From: Spirosoma sp. 48-14
GTDB taxonomy: Bacteria; Bacteroidota; Bacteroidia; Cytophagales; Spirosomataceae
Assembly (NCBI RefSeq): GCF_001898575.1
Contig: NZ_MKUD01000063.1
Coordinates: 247,950 to 293,231, forward strand
Direction: 5' to 3'
Length of the DNA stretch: 45,282 nucleotides
This document shows positions 1 to 7,525 of this stretch, piece by piece (the stretch's first letter is position 1; each line of letters begins with the position of its first letter). Both the position numbers and the translations under genes were made by a program. Under the pieces are notes generated by a model, which made no database searches, was not told where the DNA came from, and was given only the letters and a program-made list of their open reading frames with translations.

Positions 1-2
1 TG

Positions 3-155
3 GGCACTGTTCACGACCTCCCCGTCGGCTTCTCCCTCATCGCCGGAGCTTATCGGGAAGGGCCATTACTAGCAATGGGTTATGCCTATGAACAAGCTTC
101 TAAAAAACGTGAGCGGCCAACGTTTGTGGAGTCGTTGAGTATGAACAAGATTTGA
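3..155 (+). CDS. Amidase, C-terminal fragment (partial at window edge)
   Basis: The first 50 codons read as the end of an amidase-signature enzyme. The segment contains the family's typical late motif, seen here as LPVGFSLIAGAYREG followed by GYAYEQASKKR. In this family that stretch packs against the Ser-Ser-Lys catalytic core, which lies outside the window. Amidases hydrolyse carboxamides and related C-N bonds. The gene runs in from the left edge, so start, full length and catalytic residues cannot be seen. Stop codon TGA at 153-155. The next gene starts about 170 bp later, so it is probably not co-transcribed. Subfamily (GatA-like versus general amidase) cannot be decided. Confidence 0.82.
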   Translation, partial: GTVHDLPVGFSLIAGAYREGPLLAMGYAYEQASKKRERPTFVESLSMNKI

Positions 156-325
156 AACCTATATCATGAACGGGGTAAGTCAGATGCTCATTCACTCATC
201 CAGGCCAATATAGCTATGTTCATAAACACATAACTACCTGCTATTTTTAGGCAATCACTAAATCATTCCGGCATTAATAGGTTTTGCATAGTACTATTTT
301 ATACCTTTATCCAAAACTAGCTATT

Positions 326-688
326 ATGTATAAAAATTGGGTACAATGGTTTGAAATACCGGTTTATCAGTTCGACAAGGCCAAAGCATTTTACGAGGCC
401 ATATTTCAGGTCGAACTACAAGTCGTTGATCTGGGTGCACTGACGATGGCCATGTTTCCGCCTGAAATAGCATCGGGAGCCCTTTGCCAGGGAGAATGGT
501 ATCACCCCTCCTCAGACGGAGTTACGCTGCATGTGTCTGTTGCCGATATTGACAAGGCTCTACAACAAGTCGAGCCGCTGGGTGGTCATGTTTTACAAGC
601 AAAAAAACAAATATCGGCCGAGTTAGGCTACATGGCCCTTATAAACGATTGCGAAGGAAACCGCCTGGCCTTGCGTGCTCCATACTAA
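326..688 (+). CDS. VOC family protein (glyoxalase/bleomycin-resistance fold)
   Basis: A 120-residue protein starting with MYKNWVQWFEIPV, the usual beginning of single-module VOC proteins in which the first strand leads into a helix (FDKAKAFYEAIF). The second beta-alpha unit begins near GVTLHVSVADIDKALQQVEPLGG and ends with EGNRLALRAPY, so a full pair of VOC repeats is present. The family binds a metal ion at paired His/Glu positions and covers glyoxalases, dioxygenases and binding proteins; the substrate is not predictable. An in-frame ATG lies 14 codons upstream at 284. I chose 326 because family members begin here and the upstream residues look like untranslated leader. No operon partner is obvious. 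Confidence 0.88.
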   Translation: MYKNWVQWFEIPVYQFDKAKAFYEAIFQVELQVVDLGALTMAMFPPEIASGALCQGEWYHPSSDGVTLHVSVADIDKALQQVEPLGGHVLQAKKQISAELGYMALINDCEGNRLALRAPY

Positions 689-743
689 CTAGCCCTCTAT
701 ATATTGATCAGAGCCAATACTTCAGCAAAAGATTTAAAGATGT

Positions 744-1166
744 ATGCAGATAGAAGACTTATCAGCACAGACGCTCGGCCGGATCAAGCAAAGCCGTTGG
801 GATCGGATTATTGAGAAACACGAAGGCCCCGAAACGTGGGAGTGGAAGTTTAAAACGTACTCGCCCGACGATATGATTTTCCGCTGGCACCCCAACTTCG
901 ACCCGGTTGCCGCTCGCCCACAGTTCCTGTCGATAGGTGATGATTGGATACTTTTACCCATCAGCCGAAGCCACCATCCGAACATCACCATTCTACATCA
1001 CTTTCGGAGCGAAGACCACGCCAAGTTGGTTGTCTACCTCAAAGACACTACCTACGACGATAGTCTGTTCGGAGCCGGATTTATCGCCATTGGTGGCCTC
1101 CAGCCCGAAGGCTTTTACCTGACCACACTATACCATGAGTGGTTTATTATTGATTACGATGCATAG
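744..1166 (+). CDS. Hypothetical protein, 140 aa
   Basis: An intact reading frame of 140 residues, rich in Trp, His and acidic residues, with no signal peptide or membrane segment. It reads like a small soluble globular protein. I do not recognise the family. Codon use and GC match the neighbouring chromosomal genes rather than the AT-rich dpnI gene downstream. It begins 55 bp after the VOC gene on the same strand, so co-transcription is possible. Another frame across it is also open for a stretch (734-991, minus strand), but that frame shows no recognisable protein character. Confidence 0.7.
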   Translation: MQIEDLSAQTLGRIKQSRWDRIIEKHEGPETWEWKFKTYSPDDMIFRWHPNFDPVAARPQFLSIGDDWILLPISRSHHPNITILHHFRSEDHAKLVVYLKDTTYDDSLFGAGFIAIGGLQPEGFYLTTLYHEWFIIDYDA

Positions 1167-1690
1167 GCAAAGGCTACATTTGGCAAGGAGGAGTCATCAT
1201 AAAGTGCAGTGATAGTTTATTCCCCATTGCTATACTGGAGAAGTATTCCACCTTTTAGACCATATAGGCTTGTTCGTTACCTTAACATGCTGCTGAGTAG
1301 TAGCAAATCCTTTTTTCAGGTAACGAATAAACGTATCGAAATCGTCGATCAGCAGGGAGGATGTGAAATCGTAGGGAATAGGCATGAAACTTTCTTTTGA
1401 TTATCAACCAATTAACATCACAGAGTAGCTTATACTCACTATACAAAAACCGGTATACGCAGGCAAAAGGCATAAATTATTTATTAAATTCTTTATACTT
1501 GCATAGCTATTAACATATCCATACTTTGAAGCTAACAAACCCCTTTCTAAAGTGGCCTAGAGGTAAACGACGGTTCGTTGAAAAACACTCTGGCCTAATA
1601 ATTTTAACGTTTAAATAGTTTTTTCTTCTCTGGTATCAAACTATTTTTAACAATTTAATTAAACGAAATTTTTCTATTATTTTTTTGTAA
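1167..1690. other. Gene-poor, increasingly AT-rich stretch ahead of dpnI
   Basis: No convincing gene. GC content drops sharply after about 1400, marking entry into the foreign segment that carries dpnI. On the minus strand at 1230-1385 there is a 51-codon frame beginning MPIPYDFTSSLLIDDFD. A related fragment (LLLIDDFDSFI) occurs on the minus strand near 7470-7500, so both may be tails of decayed genes of one unknown family. I searched this stretch for the missing front half of the HipA-like kinase gene found after dpnI and did not see it. Confidence 0.5.
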
Positions 1691-1692
1691 AT

Positions 1693-1712
1693 GATCAACG
1701 CACTTTTAGATC
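1693..1712 (+). promoter_or_regulatory. Pair of GATC sites just before the dpnI start codon
   Basis: Two GATC tetramers at 1693-1696 and 1709-1712 lie within 35 bp of the dpnI ATG at 1728. I see no GATC inside the 768-bp gene itself. The encoded enzyme recognises adenine-methylated GATC, so these are potential self-recognition sites in the leader. Whether they act in regulation is inference. Confidence 0.35.
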
Positions 1713-1727
1713 AAGTGTTATATCATT

Positions 1728-2495
1728 ATGAATCTGGCCTTTGATATACCAATTGCTGGCAGTTATAAAAGTGCCTCTCAAATAGCAAGAATACTCACTG
1801 AGAATTGGGTACAACACAATATTTATTGCCCTTCTTGCGGTAACGATAATTTAAATGCATTTCCCAACAATACTCCCGTTAGTGATTTTTATTGCTTAAA
1901 GTGTAAATCTGAGTATGAATTAAAAAGTAAAAAAGATTCTATCTCGTTAAAAATTGTAAATGGAGCTTACAACTCAATGATTGAAAAAATAAATACCAAT
2001 AACAACCCGCATTTCTTTTTTCTAAACTACTCAAGTAGTTCTTATCAAGTAATAAATTTCTTCGTAATCCCAAAACACTATTTTATATTTGACGTAATTG
2101 AGAAACGTAAACCCCTTAGTCATAAAGCCAAAAGGTCAGGATGGACTGGATGCAACATTCTACTTCAAAACATACCGAATTCAGGTCGAATATTTTTTAT
2201 TAAAAATGGCAAAGTAGAAGATAGAGAAGCAGTATTAGAAAATTGGCGCAGAACATCGTTCTTATCAAAGCAGAAACCAGATAAAAGAAGCTGGACCATT
2301 GAAGTAATGAAAGTAATTGAAGATGTACCTACACAAAATTTTACGCTTAAAGAAGTTTACCAAGCAGAGAGTTTCTTTAAAAAGATATTTCCTGAAAATA
2401 ATTTTATTAAAGACAAAATAAGGCAACAACTTCAAATTCTTCGCGATAAAGGTATAATTGAATTTAAAGGTAATGGAAATTATTATAAAATATAA
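1728..2495 (+). CDS. dpnI: DpnI-type methyl-directed restriction endonuclease (cuts G-m6A-TC)
   Basis: The 255-residue protein can be aligned from end to end with pneumococcal DpnI (254 aa) from memory. The PD-(D/E)XK site is Asp53, Glu64 and Lys66. A zinc site is formed by Cys34, Cys37, Cys56 and Cys59. The SGWTGCN segment carries the conserved Trp (139). The C-terminal winged helix ends IRQQLQILRDKGIIEFKG, which is nearly the DpnI sequence. Enzymes of this type IIM class cleave GATC only when the adenine is methylated, so the gene needs no protective methylase and none is seen. It is much more AT-rich than all other genes in the window, which suggests recent transfer. Its 3' end abuts the decapitated HipA-like kinase remnant. 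Confidence 0.95.
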   Translation: MNLAFDIPIAGSYKSASQIARILTENWVQHNIYCPSCGNDNLNAFPNNTPVSDFYCLKCKSEYELKSKKDSISLKIVNGAYNSMIEKINTNNNPHFFFLNYSSSSYQVINFFVIPKHYFIFDVIEKRKPLSHKAKRSGWTGCNILLQNIPNSGRIFFIKNGKVEDREAVLENWRRTSFLSKQKPDKRSWTIEVMKVIEDVPTQNFTLKEVYQAESFFKKIFPENNFIKDKIRQQLQILRDKGIIEFKGNGNYYKI

Positions 2496-2521
2496 CTCAA
2501 TTCTTTAGAAATTTGATTTGA

Positions 2522-2986
2522 TATCTATCAAGTTATATCGCTCTTTTCGGCACTATCTTTGCGTTTGACAATCTGGTCAAGAACCTCGACCGGGGTGGAT
2601 TTCGTACCAAGCCTAATCTGCTGATTAACGATGATACGCTAATTCTGATAGACCATGAACAGATATTTCCTTTCGCCAATGATACGCTTGCAACAGACCC
2701 TTATGTGATGCCTCCGTTTGATCGGGCCACATGGCATTACCAATACGATAAGCATCTGTTTTATCCGTTACTTAAACGGATGTCTGCCTCTGAAAAAGCA
2801 AGTGTTTTTGATACATTCCAGTATTTTCTGGAAAATCTGTCACTGATTTCGCTAGATGCATCGGCTGCCGACTTAACCCACGAAGGGATTGAAATCGGAA
2901 ATTATTCCGTTATTCGCGATCATCTATTGCAAACGAAAGCGCATGCTGGCGAGTTTTGTAGATTCTTAACAACATTAATCGCGTGA
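2522..2986 (+). pseudogene. HipA-like kinase, N-terminally truncated remnant
   Basis: An open frame without its own start begins after a TGA at 2519-2521, 24 bp behind dpnI. It reads ALFGTIFAFDNLVKNLDRG, then KPNLLIN, then LILIDHEQIF. This fits the catalytic loop (D..V.N.DR.. then NLL) and metal-binding loop (IDHE) of the short HipA-like kinases that Bacteroidota encode next to DUF3037 proteins. The whole N-lobe, including the ATP-binding strands, is absent. An internal ATG at 2705 would give a 93-residue tail lacking both motifs. The frame ends GTGA, overlapping the start of the DUF3037 gene, so the original pair was translationally coupled. The likely cause is replacement of the front of the gene by the dpnI segment. 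Confidence 0.75.
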
Positions 2987-3837
2987 ACTCAGTCTTTTAC
3001 TATAGCCTCCTGCAATATCGGTACGCCCAGTCGCTGGGTGAGGTACTGAATGTTGGCGTGTTGCTACTGTTTCCTGAGCAACGCACCGCTACGTTTCTTT
3101 ACCCCGAACGATTAGGTCGTATTCGGAAGCTTTACCCTAAATTTTCCGAGAAAGTCATCCGCTCTTATTTCAAGGGAATTGTTGCCCGGACCAATCAATT
3201 AACCAAACAGCCGGAAGTCTTTGCGGATTACGAAGCCCATCCAAGACAACTGATTGATAACGAAATTCTAATTCGGGATAGCAGCGCGTTACAGTTTGGC
3301 GAATTAAAAACGGCTGTGTTGTACACAGAAGACCTAACGGCTATTAGTGAACAGTTCTATAAACTCTACCTCTCGTTTTATGAGGAGAGCGAACATCAGG
3401 TTCGTCATGACGAGAGCTATTTGCTGAAAGAATACCAGAAACGGCTTCAGCGTCAGCTCAAGGGGCTATTGTCACGTGAAGCGTTTGACCGGCCCGTCAC
3501 TGTAAAGCCAGAGGGTACAAACTTTACGTATCAATTCGCATTTGCCTGGCAAAACGGGAGTTTTAATTTGGTTAAACCCGTGAGCTTCGATTTGAAACTA
3601 GAGCAGTCAATTACGGACAAAGCGACCCTTAATGTAGGGCAGTTTACGCTTTTGCGCCCTTATGCTGAGCAACGTAACGCCCGCTTCGATGTGTTGGTAG
3701 CTCGGCCCAAAAATAGGCAACTATATAAACCGTACGATCACGCCATTCAACTTTTGGCCGATCAGCCGCATGTCAAAATCGTTGAAGAAGAGCAGTTGGA
3801 TAGTTACTCCGAAAAAACAGCCGAAGCGTTAACGTAA
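2983..3837 (+). CDS. DUF3037 domain-containing protein
   Basis: A 284-residue protein whose opening (FYYSLLQYRYAQSLGEVLNVGVLLLFPE) is the hallmark of DUF3037: a short N-terminal domain describing 'updates of its own', followed by a long variable region. In many genomes the gene directly follows a HipA-like kinase gene, as here. The start is GTG at 2983, sharing the GTGA overlap with the stop of the kinase remnant. This supports that start and means translation once depended on the upstream gene. With the kinase broken, the protein is probably an orphan. Its biochemical role is unknown. A toxin-antitoxin or defence role is suggested only by the HipA link. Confidence 0.85.
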   Translation: MNSVFYYSLLQYRYAQSLGEVLNVGVLLLFPEQRTATFLYPERLGRIRKLYPKFSEKVIRSYFKGIVARTNQLTKQPEVFADYEAHPRQLIDNEILIRDSSALQFGELKTAVLYTEDLTAISEQFYKLYLSFYEESEHQVRHDESYLLKEYQKRLQRQLKGLLSREAFDRPVTVKPEGTNFTYQFAFAWQNGSFNLVKPVSFDLKLEQSITDKATLNVGQFTLLRPYAEQRNARFDVLVARPKNRQLYKPYDHAIQLLADQPHVKIVEEEQLDSYSEKTAEALT

Positions 3838-3852
3838 TCATTGGCCTTTCAG

Positions 3853-3879
3853 CCGCCTATTTAATGGCGGATAAGCTTT
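3853..3879. terminator. Possible bidirectional terminator hairpin
   Basis: CCGCC (3853-3857) pairs with GGCGG (3866-3870) around an AT-only loop, with a short T run after the stem (GCTTTTTC). It lies between the convergent DUF3037 and ceramidase-like genes. The stem is only 5 bp, so this is a weak call. The minus-strand frame across it also reads as the tail of a protein (DDFEAFIQVEKAYPP), so it may be leftover coding sequence instead. Confidence 0.3.
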
Positions 3880-3907
3880 TTCTACCTGAATAAAAGCCTC
3901 AAAATCA

Positions 3908-5281
3908 TCACGGTTTTAGCTGAAGGCTGGCATACAGCATGTCGAGGAGACCGTTGACAATGGCGGTTTCGGCAAAACCAGGCTTGAGTCGCGATGAAAC
4001 GACTTCAAACGTATAGGTACCAAACGCGGCATCGTTAGGGATATAACCCGACCGGGCAAACCCGTTGGTCAGCGTCACCATCATCGTGTTGGCAACGGGT
4101 GATTCTTTTTTCAGGCGGGTCCAGATGGGGCTGAATACTTCTCCGTTGACGGCCGTAAACGCAATGTCGCCCACCCGAATCAGGCCAAGCCGGATCGGAA
4201 TGGAATCGGCATCTTCATACACACCCGCGTAACCTGCCCGTCCTTCGTCCAGCCGCTTACGTCCGGGGCAGTTAATTACGCGCTGATCGGCCTGAACAAT
4301 CGGATTGCTTATTTTTCGCTTGATGCCCCGCATGGTATGTAGCACCTCTTCGCCCAGCAGTTGCCCCATCGATAGCAACATCTGTTTTTGCTGCTCCATC
4401 AGTTTAATTACTTTGGGGTCGTTCCGGTCCAGTCCTTCGCCACCGGGTGGCATTTTATTGCTAATGTCGATACCCCGTTTAGCGTACTCTTTAACGCGAA
4501 TTTCGCGCAAATCGTAGGTCTGCTGGTAATAGATTGGGTTCTGATCGCCACAGGCACCCGTCGACCAGAGGGCTACCGTTTCATCGTCGAAGTTGTTTTC
4601 CAGATACCGCGACGCGGCTCCCGGAACATCTCCGCTCACCTTGTCGAACATCCCGGAAATAACCCCGTGCATGGCGTAATTGTAATAGATGGCAATGGGT
4701 TTACCGGCCAGCGATTCGAAGGTAACCACGGCCACCGTTTTGTCGGATGGCCCATCGTAATTGGGTCCTTCCCACCAGCGCCGGGTTTCGGGGTCGATAA
4801 TGTTGCGGTTTACATTAATATACGATACCCCTTCGCCATAGCCTATGCGGGCAGGTTGCAGTTTGTCTTTCGCCAGTTTAACAGCGCTGGCAATCCTGGA
4901 TTCAAAAACATCCCCGCTGATTCCGAACGGTACACTGTGTGTATGCGTAGCCGTGAGCTGAATGTTTTGGGTAGAGATGCCCGATATGGCTTTGATTTTT
5001 GCCAGAATCCGGTCGGCCATTTCATCGTTGATTCCCCCAATATCCACCGATACGAGGGCCACGGTATTGCTGCCATTGTTGATGACAACAGCCCGCGAGT
5101 AGATGTTATCGTTGATACCATAGTATGGTTTTTTCAGCTCGCTCAGCGCAGGCGTTATGTCTACTTTAGCCGCCCCTACCGAAAGCGAAGCCGGTGCAGC
5201 CGACTGCGCCATTACCAGGTGTATGGTACTAACTAGCCCGATAATCAGCAGGCTTATCTTACAGTTTAGCAGCTTTTTCAT
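3908..5281 (-). CDS. Secreted neutral/alkaline ceramidase-like hydrolase
   Basis: A 457-residue protein with a clear signal peptide (basic MKKLLNCK, hydrophobic core, cleavage near VMAQS). The mature part begins SVGAAKVDITP, typical of the neutral/alkaline ceramidase N-terminal domain. Other family marks are TATHTHSVP, the zinc-ligand histidine region near residue 112; NYAMHGVISG, a second metal-site His; and STGACGDQNP, corresponding to the conserved G-(N)-x-GD-x-(N/S)-P motif. It is shorter than true ceramidases (about 650 aa) and appears to lack their C-terminal Ig-like domain. Many Bacteroidota carry such 'core-only' proteins of unknown substrate, probably amide- or sugar-linked lipids. 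It is monocistronic, with convergent neighbours. Confidence 0.85.
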   Translation of the reverse strand: MKKLLNCKISLLIIGLVSTIHLVMAQSAAPASLSVGAAKVDITPALSELKKPYYGINDNIYSRAVVINNGSNTVALVSVDIGGINDEMADRILAKIKAISGISTQNIQLTATHTHSVPFGISGDVFESRIASAVKLAKDKLQPARIGYGEGVSYINVNRNIIDPETRRWWEGPNYDGPSDKTVAVVTFESLAGKPIAIYYNYAMHGVISGMFDKVSGDVPGAASRYLENNFDDETVALWSTGACGDQNPIYYQQTYDLREIRVKEYAKRGIDISNKMPPGGEGLDRNDPKVIKLMEQQKQMLLSMGQLLGEEVLHTMRGIKRKISNPIVQADQRVINCPGRKRLDEGRAGYAGVYEDADSIPIRLGLIRVGDIAFTAVNGEVFSPIWTRLKKESPVANTMMVTLTNGFARSGYIPNDAAFGTYTFEVVSSRLKPGFAETAIVNGLLDMLYASLQLKP

Positions 5282-5344
5282 AGGTTTAGTCGTTTAGGCT
5301 GGTTAGCAATCAAAGGCAGATTGACCATAAAGATACCCAATAAT

Positions 5345-5508
5345 CAGCCTGGTGTATGGTCTCCATTGGGCAATCTCTCCCTCACCCACTCCTCACGTAA
5401 CCGTCCCTGCTCAATGCAACAGTCGTTTTAGTTAAGCTGCTGAAACAGGTTACGTTCCTCATCGGTCAAATACGGCAACCCTATTACGGGCGTTGACTCG
5501 CCGTCAAG
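5345..5508 (-). pseudogene. Decayed C-terminal remnant of a Wadjet jetD gene
   Basis: The minus-strand translation gives GES.PV..LP.LTDEER.LFQ.LN, an in-frame stop, then IEQGRLREEWV. This matches the last 48 residues of the intact JetD encoded at 17368-18501 (GEQVSVTELPNLTDDEQALF, then IEQERLGEEWV). The DNA also aligns over about 120 bp. Only the tail survives. The part that should continue to the right is replaced by the start of the DUF1186-like gene at about 5510. So a second JetD, possibly a second Wadjet locus, once lay here. Confidence 0.8.
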
Positions 5509-5511
5509 GGA

Positions 5512-5797
5512 TTACAGCAGCTTAGCTACAAAATCAGTTGGGACCCGCTCAACGATGCAACAGTACCACCCGAGCTTAAGTCGCAACTGGCAGGTTTGTA
5601 TGAGGCTGTGCGAAACCGACCCAACCGGCGGCAGGTAGAGCAGTTACAGCATCTAGTTCAGCAGTACCCCAACGTACCTATCTTGAAAAACTACCTGATG
5701 CTGGATTATGAACTGACGGGGCAGAAGAGCCGCGCCCGCGAGTTGCTGGACCAGACCGTGAATCGGACCGCCGAAGCGGCAGCATCCGCGCTACCTG
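5512..5797 (+). pseudogene. Front part of the DUF1186-like gene, out of frame and without a start
   Basis: A frame open from the junction with the jetD remnant reads QQLSYKISWDPLND, LYEAVRNRP, a helical tetratricopeptide-like stretch (QLQHLVQQYPNVPILKNYL), then GQKSRARELLDQTVNR. At about 5765 the sense switches to the next frame, where it reads HPRYLMGLTNKAHQYLQQ and continues into the main body. The coding potential runs smoothly across the shift, so a one-base indel or a sequencing error has split one gene. No ATG exists in the upstream part; only a TTG at 5596. Confidence 0.6.
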
Positions 5798-7237
5798 ATG
5801 GGGCTGACCAACAAAGCCCATCAGTATTTACAACAGGACGATACCGAGAGCGTAGAGGCACTATTCGGCGGTCCACCAACCGACATTTCGCTGTTTTATC
5901 CCGATCGGTCGGAGTTTCACGTATCGGAGGTGGCTAACTTCACGCACGTAGCGTTTGCCTATGATCTGGCAAAAAATAAGCCCGACGCGGCCGAAACCCG
6001 GTTGCGGCTGCTGACCGAGCTGGGCTATCATACCAAAGAGCAATTACGGTCGCTGAAGCAGGAACTGGATTTTGCCCGAATGCGCTACAACCTGAGTCAG
6101 TTGCAGGAAGGTTTGGCCAATGCCATCAACATCGAAGGGTCGTTTCGGGCGGGCAACCAACAGACTAACGAGCCACCTGTTTTTCAGCACCCAGAAATTC
6201 AATGGCTTTATCAGTACGGCTATACCATTCCGACCGATAAAGTTGCGACGTTGCTGGCCCTGCCACGTCCGTCGCTCACGACCGATTTGTCGACCGTATT
6301 GCTTGATACCATCTATCGGTATGAGCATTTTCAGGAGGAAGATTGGGATGAGAAACGGCATAACTTCGCCAGTCATGCTCTGCTGCTGGCTACCGAGTTA
6401 CAGGCCCACGAGTGCCTGGAGGCCGTGCTGGAAACACTTCGGCAGGGGGGTGATTTTCGGGAGTTCTGGTGGGGCGACTATACCGATGATTTTTATGTAC
6501 CGTATTTCCGACGATTGCTGCCTCAGCAGGCCGATGCCCTCAAGGCATTCATGCTGGAGCCAGACGTGAACACTTATTCGAAAAGCACCATCTCGAACGC
6601 CTGGGAACAGGCCGTGCAGGACTATCCCGAATGGAAACCCCTGGCACAGACCTGGTACGCCGATGTGTTTGCCTATTTTCTCAACCATGCCGACGATGAA
6701 GACCTGCTCGATGCCGACCTGATTGCGTTCATGATCAGCGACGTAACGACGTTGCATCTCACGGAACTGATGCCCCTGATTCGGACGGCCTATGCCCGCA
6801 ATCTGGTTACGCTGAACATTCAGGGCGATCTGGCTGACGTAGAGCGCGAAATGATCAAACGGTCGCTGCCGCCCGACCACCGACCGCTACGTTCTATACG
6901 GGAGCAGTACGAATACCTGCGCGATCCGTCGGCCTGGCACAAAACCCATCCTGACCCGGAACTGGAAGCCTGGCGCGAAGCCCGTAAAGAGTATTTGCTC
7001 AACAACCCGAAAGAAAGCGAATGGGATTTTCTGGACGACGAAGATGACGATACGCCCCCAAATGGTGCGCTGTTCCCGTCGCAGCGAAGTAGCTACCCTA
7101 TGCCACGCCAGGTACAACCCACACCCGGACGTAACGACAAAGTATCGGTTCGCTACACGGATGGGAAAGTGGTTAAGGACGTGAAATATAAGAAGGTCGA
7201 AGCCGATATTCTGGCTGGGAAATGTGTATTGGTGTAA
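5798..7237 (+). CDS. DUF1186-like helical-repeat protein with SecA-type C-terminal tail
   Basis: The main body has 479 residues. The N-terminal third is helical and TPR-like. The segment HALLLATELQAHECLEAVLE through FREFWWGDYTDDF and later LMPLIRTAYARNLVTLNIQGD resembles DUF1186, a helical-repeat domain that often ends in a SEC-C zinc motif. Here the last 36 residues run GRNDKVSVRYTDGK...DVKYKKVE, like the metal-free C-terminus of SecA in some Cytophagales; the SEC-C cysteines are missing except one. An acidic linker (FLDDEDDDT) precedes the tail. The gene is split from its N-terminus by a frameshift near 5765, so the ATG at 5798 may not be a natural start. Function unknown; chaperone- or ribosome-related binding is speculation. 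Confidence 0.65.
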   Translation: MGLTNKAHQYLQQDDTESVEALFGGPPTDISLFYPDRSEFHVSEVANFTHVAFAYDLAKNKPDAAETRLRLLTELGYHTKEQLRSLKQELDFARMRYNLSQLQEGLANAINIEGSFRAGNQQTNEPPVFQHPEIQWLYQYGYTIPTDKVATLLALPRPSLTTDLSTVLLDTIYRYEHFQEEDWDEKRHNFASHALLLATELQAHECLEAVLETLRQGGDFREFWWGDYTDDFYVPYFRRLLPQQADALKAFMLEPDVNTYSKSTISNAWEQAVQDYPEWKPLAQTWYADVFAYFLNHADDEDLLDADLIAFMISDVTTLHLTELMPLIRTAYARNLVTLNIQGDLADVEREMIKRSLPPDHRPLRSIREQYEYLRDPSAWHKTHPDPELEAWREARKEYLLNNPKESEWDFLDDEDDDTPPNGALFPSQRSSYPMPRQVQPTPGRNDKVSVRYTDGKVVKDVKYKKVEADILAGKCVLV

Positions 7238-7271
7238 TCGATTATCTATGTCCTGAAGCGATTATGTAAAC

Positions 7272-7414
7272 ATTGGGTGTAGGACAAGTTTAGTATATGG
7301 ACTTGTAAAACGTTTTTTCGACAGGATTAACAAGATTTTTAAGGATTTATTTTTCAATAATTAACGCAATAATCCTGTTAATCCTGTCGAAAAAAGAACT
7401 TGTCCTATACCCAA
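7272..7414. repeat. 143-bp nested palindrome
   Basis: Outer arms ATTGGGTGTAGGACAAG (7272-7288) and CTTGTCCTATACCCAAT (7398-7414) differ at one pair. Inside lies a second pair, TTTTTTCGACAGGATTAACA against TGTTAATCCTGTCGAAAAAA. The inner core GACAGGATTAACA recurs in the palindrome beside jetA at 23015-23094. It is too long and too A/T-looped for a simple terminator, and looks like a non-autonomous palindromic repeat. Confidence 0.75.
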
Positions 7415-7525
7415 TTTCCCCGTTGATTGACCGCATACAGATCCCCCGCCCCATGAGCGGTTGTTGAGTAGCAAATGAAGCTATCGAAATCGTCGATGAG
7501 AAGAAGTCGTAAGAAGTGGGGATAA

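Noticed and set aside
1550..1600. tRNA-like string (CCTAGAGGTAAACGACGGTTCG)
   Set aside because: Resembles pieces of a D-arm and a T-arm, but no cloverleaf with acceptor and anticodon stems can be drawn.
1728..3837. Complete restriction-modification system of dpnI with neighbours as methylase or HNH partner
   Set aside because: Neither the kinase remnant nor the DUF3037 protein has methylase motifs. DpnI-type enzymes need no protecting methylase.
4388..5236. 282-codon plus-strand frame opposite the ceramidase-like gene
   Set aside because: Mirror of a GC-rich coding strand. The opposite frame has a signal peptide and family motifs; this one has no recognisable domain.
5424..5536. Inverted similarity between the jetD remnant (CAGCAGCTTAACTA on the minus strand) and 5513-5530 (CAGCAGCTTAGCTA on the plus strand)
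   Set aside because: About 19 of 21 bases match, but the region is one broken junction. I cannot tell a hairpin from a small inverted duplication, so I do not call a repeat.
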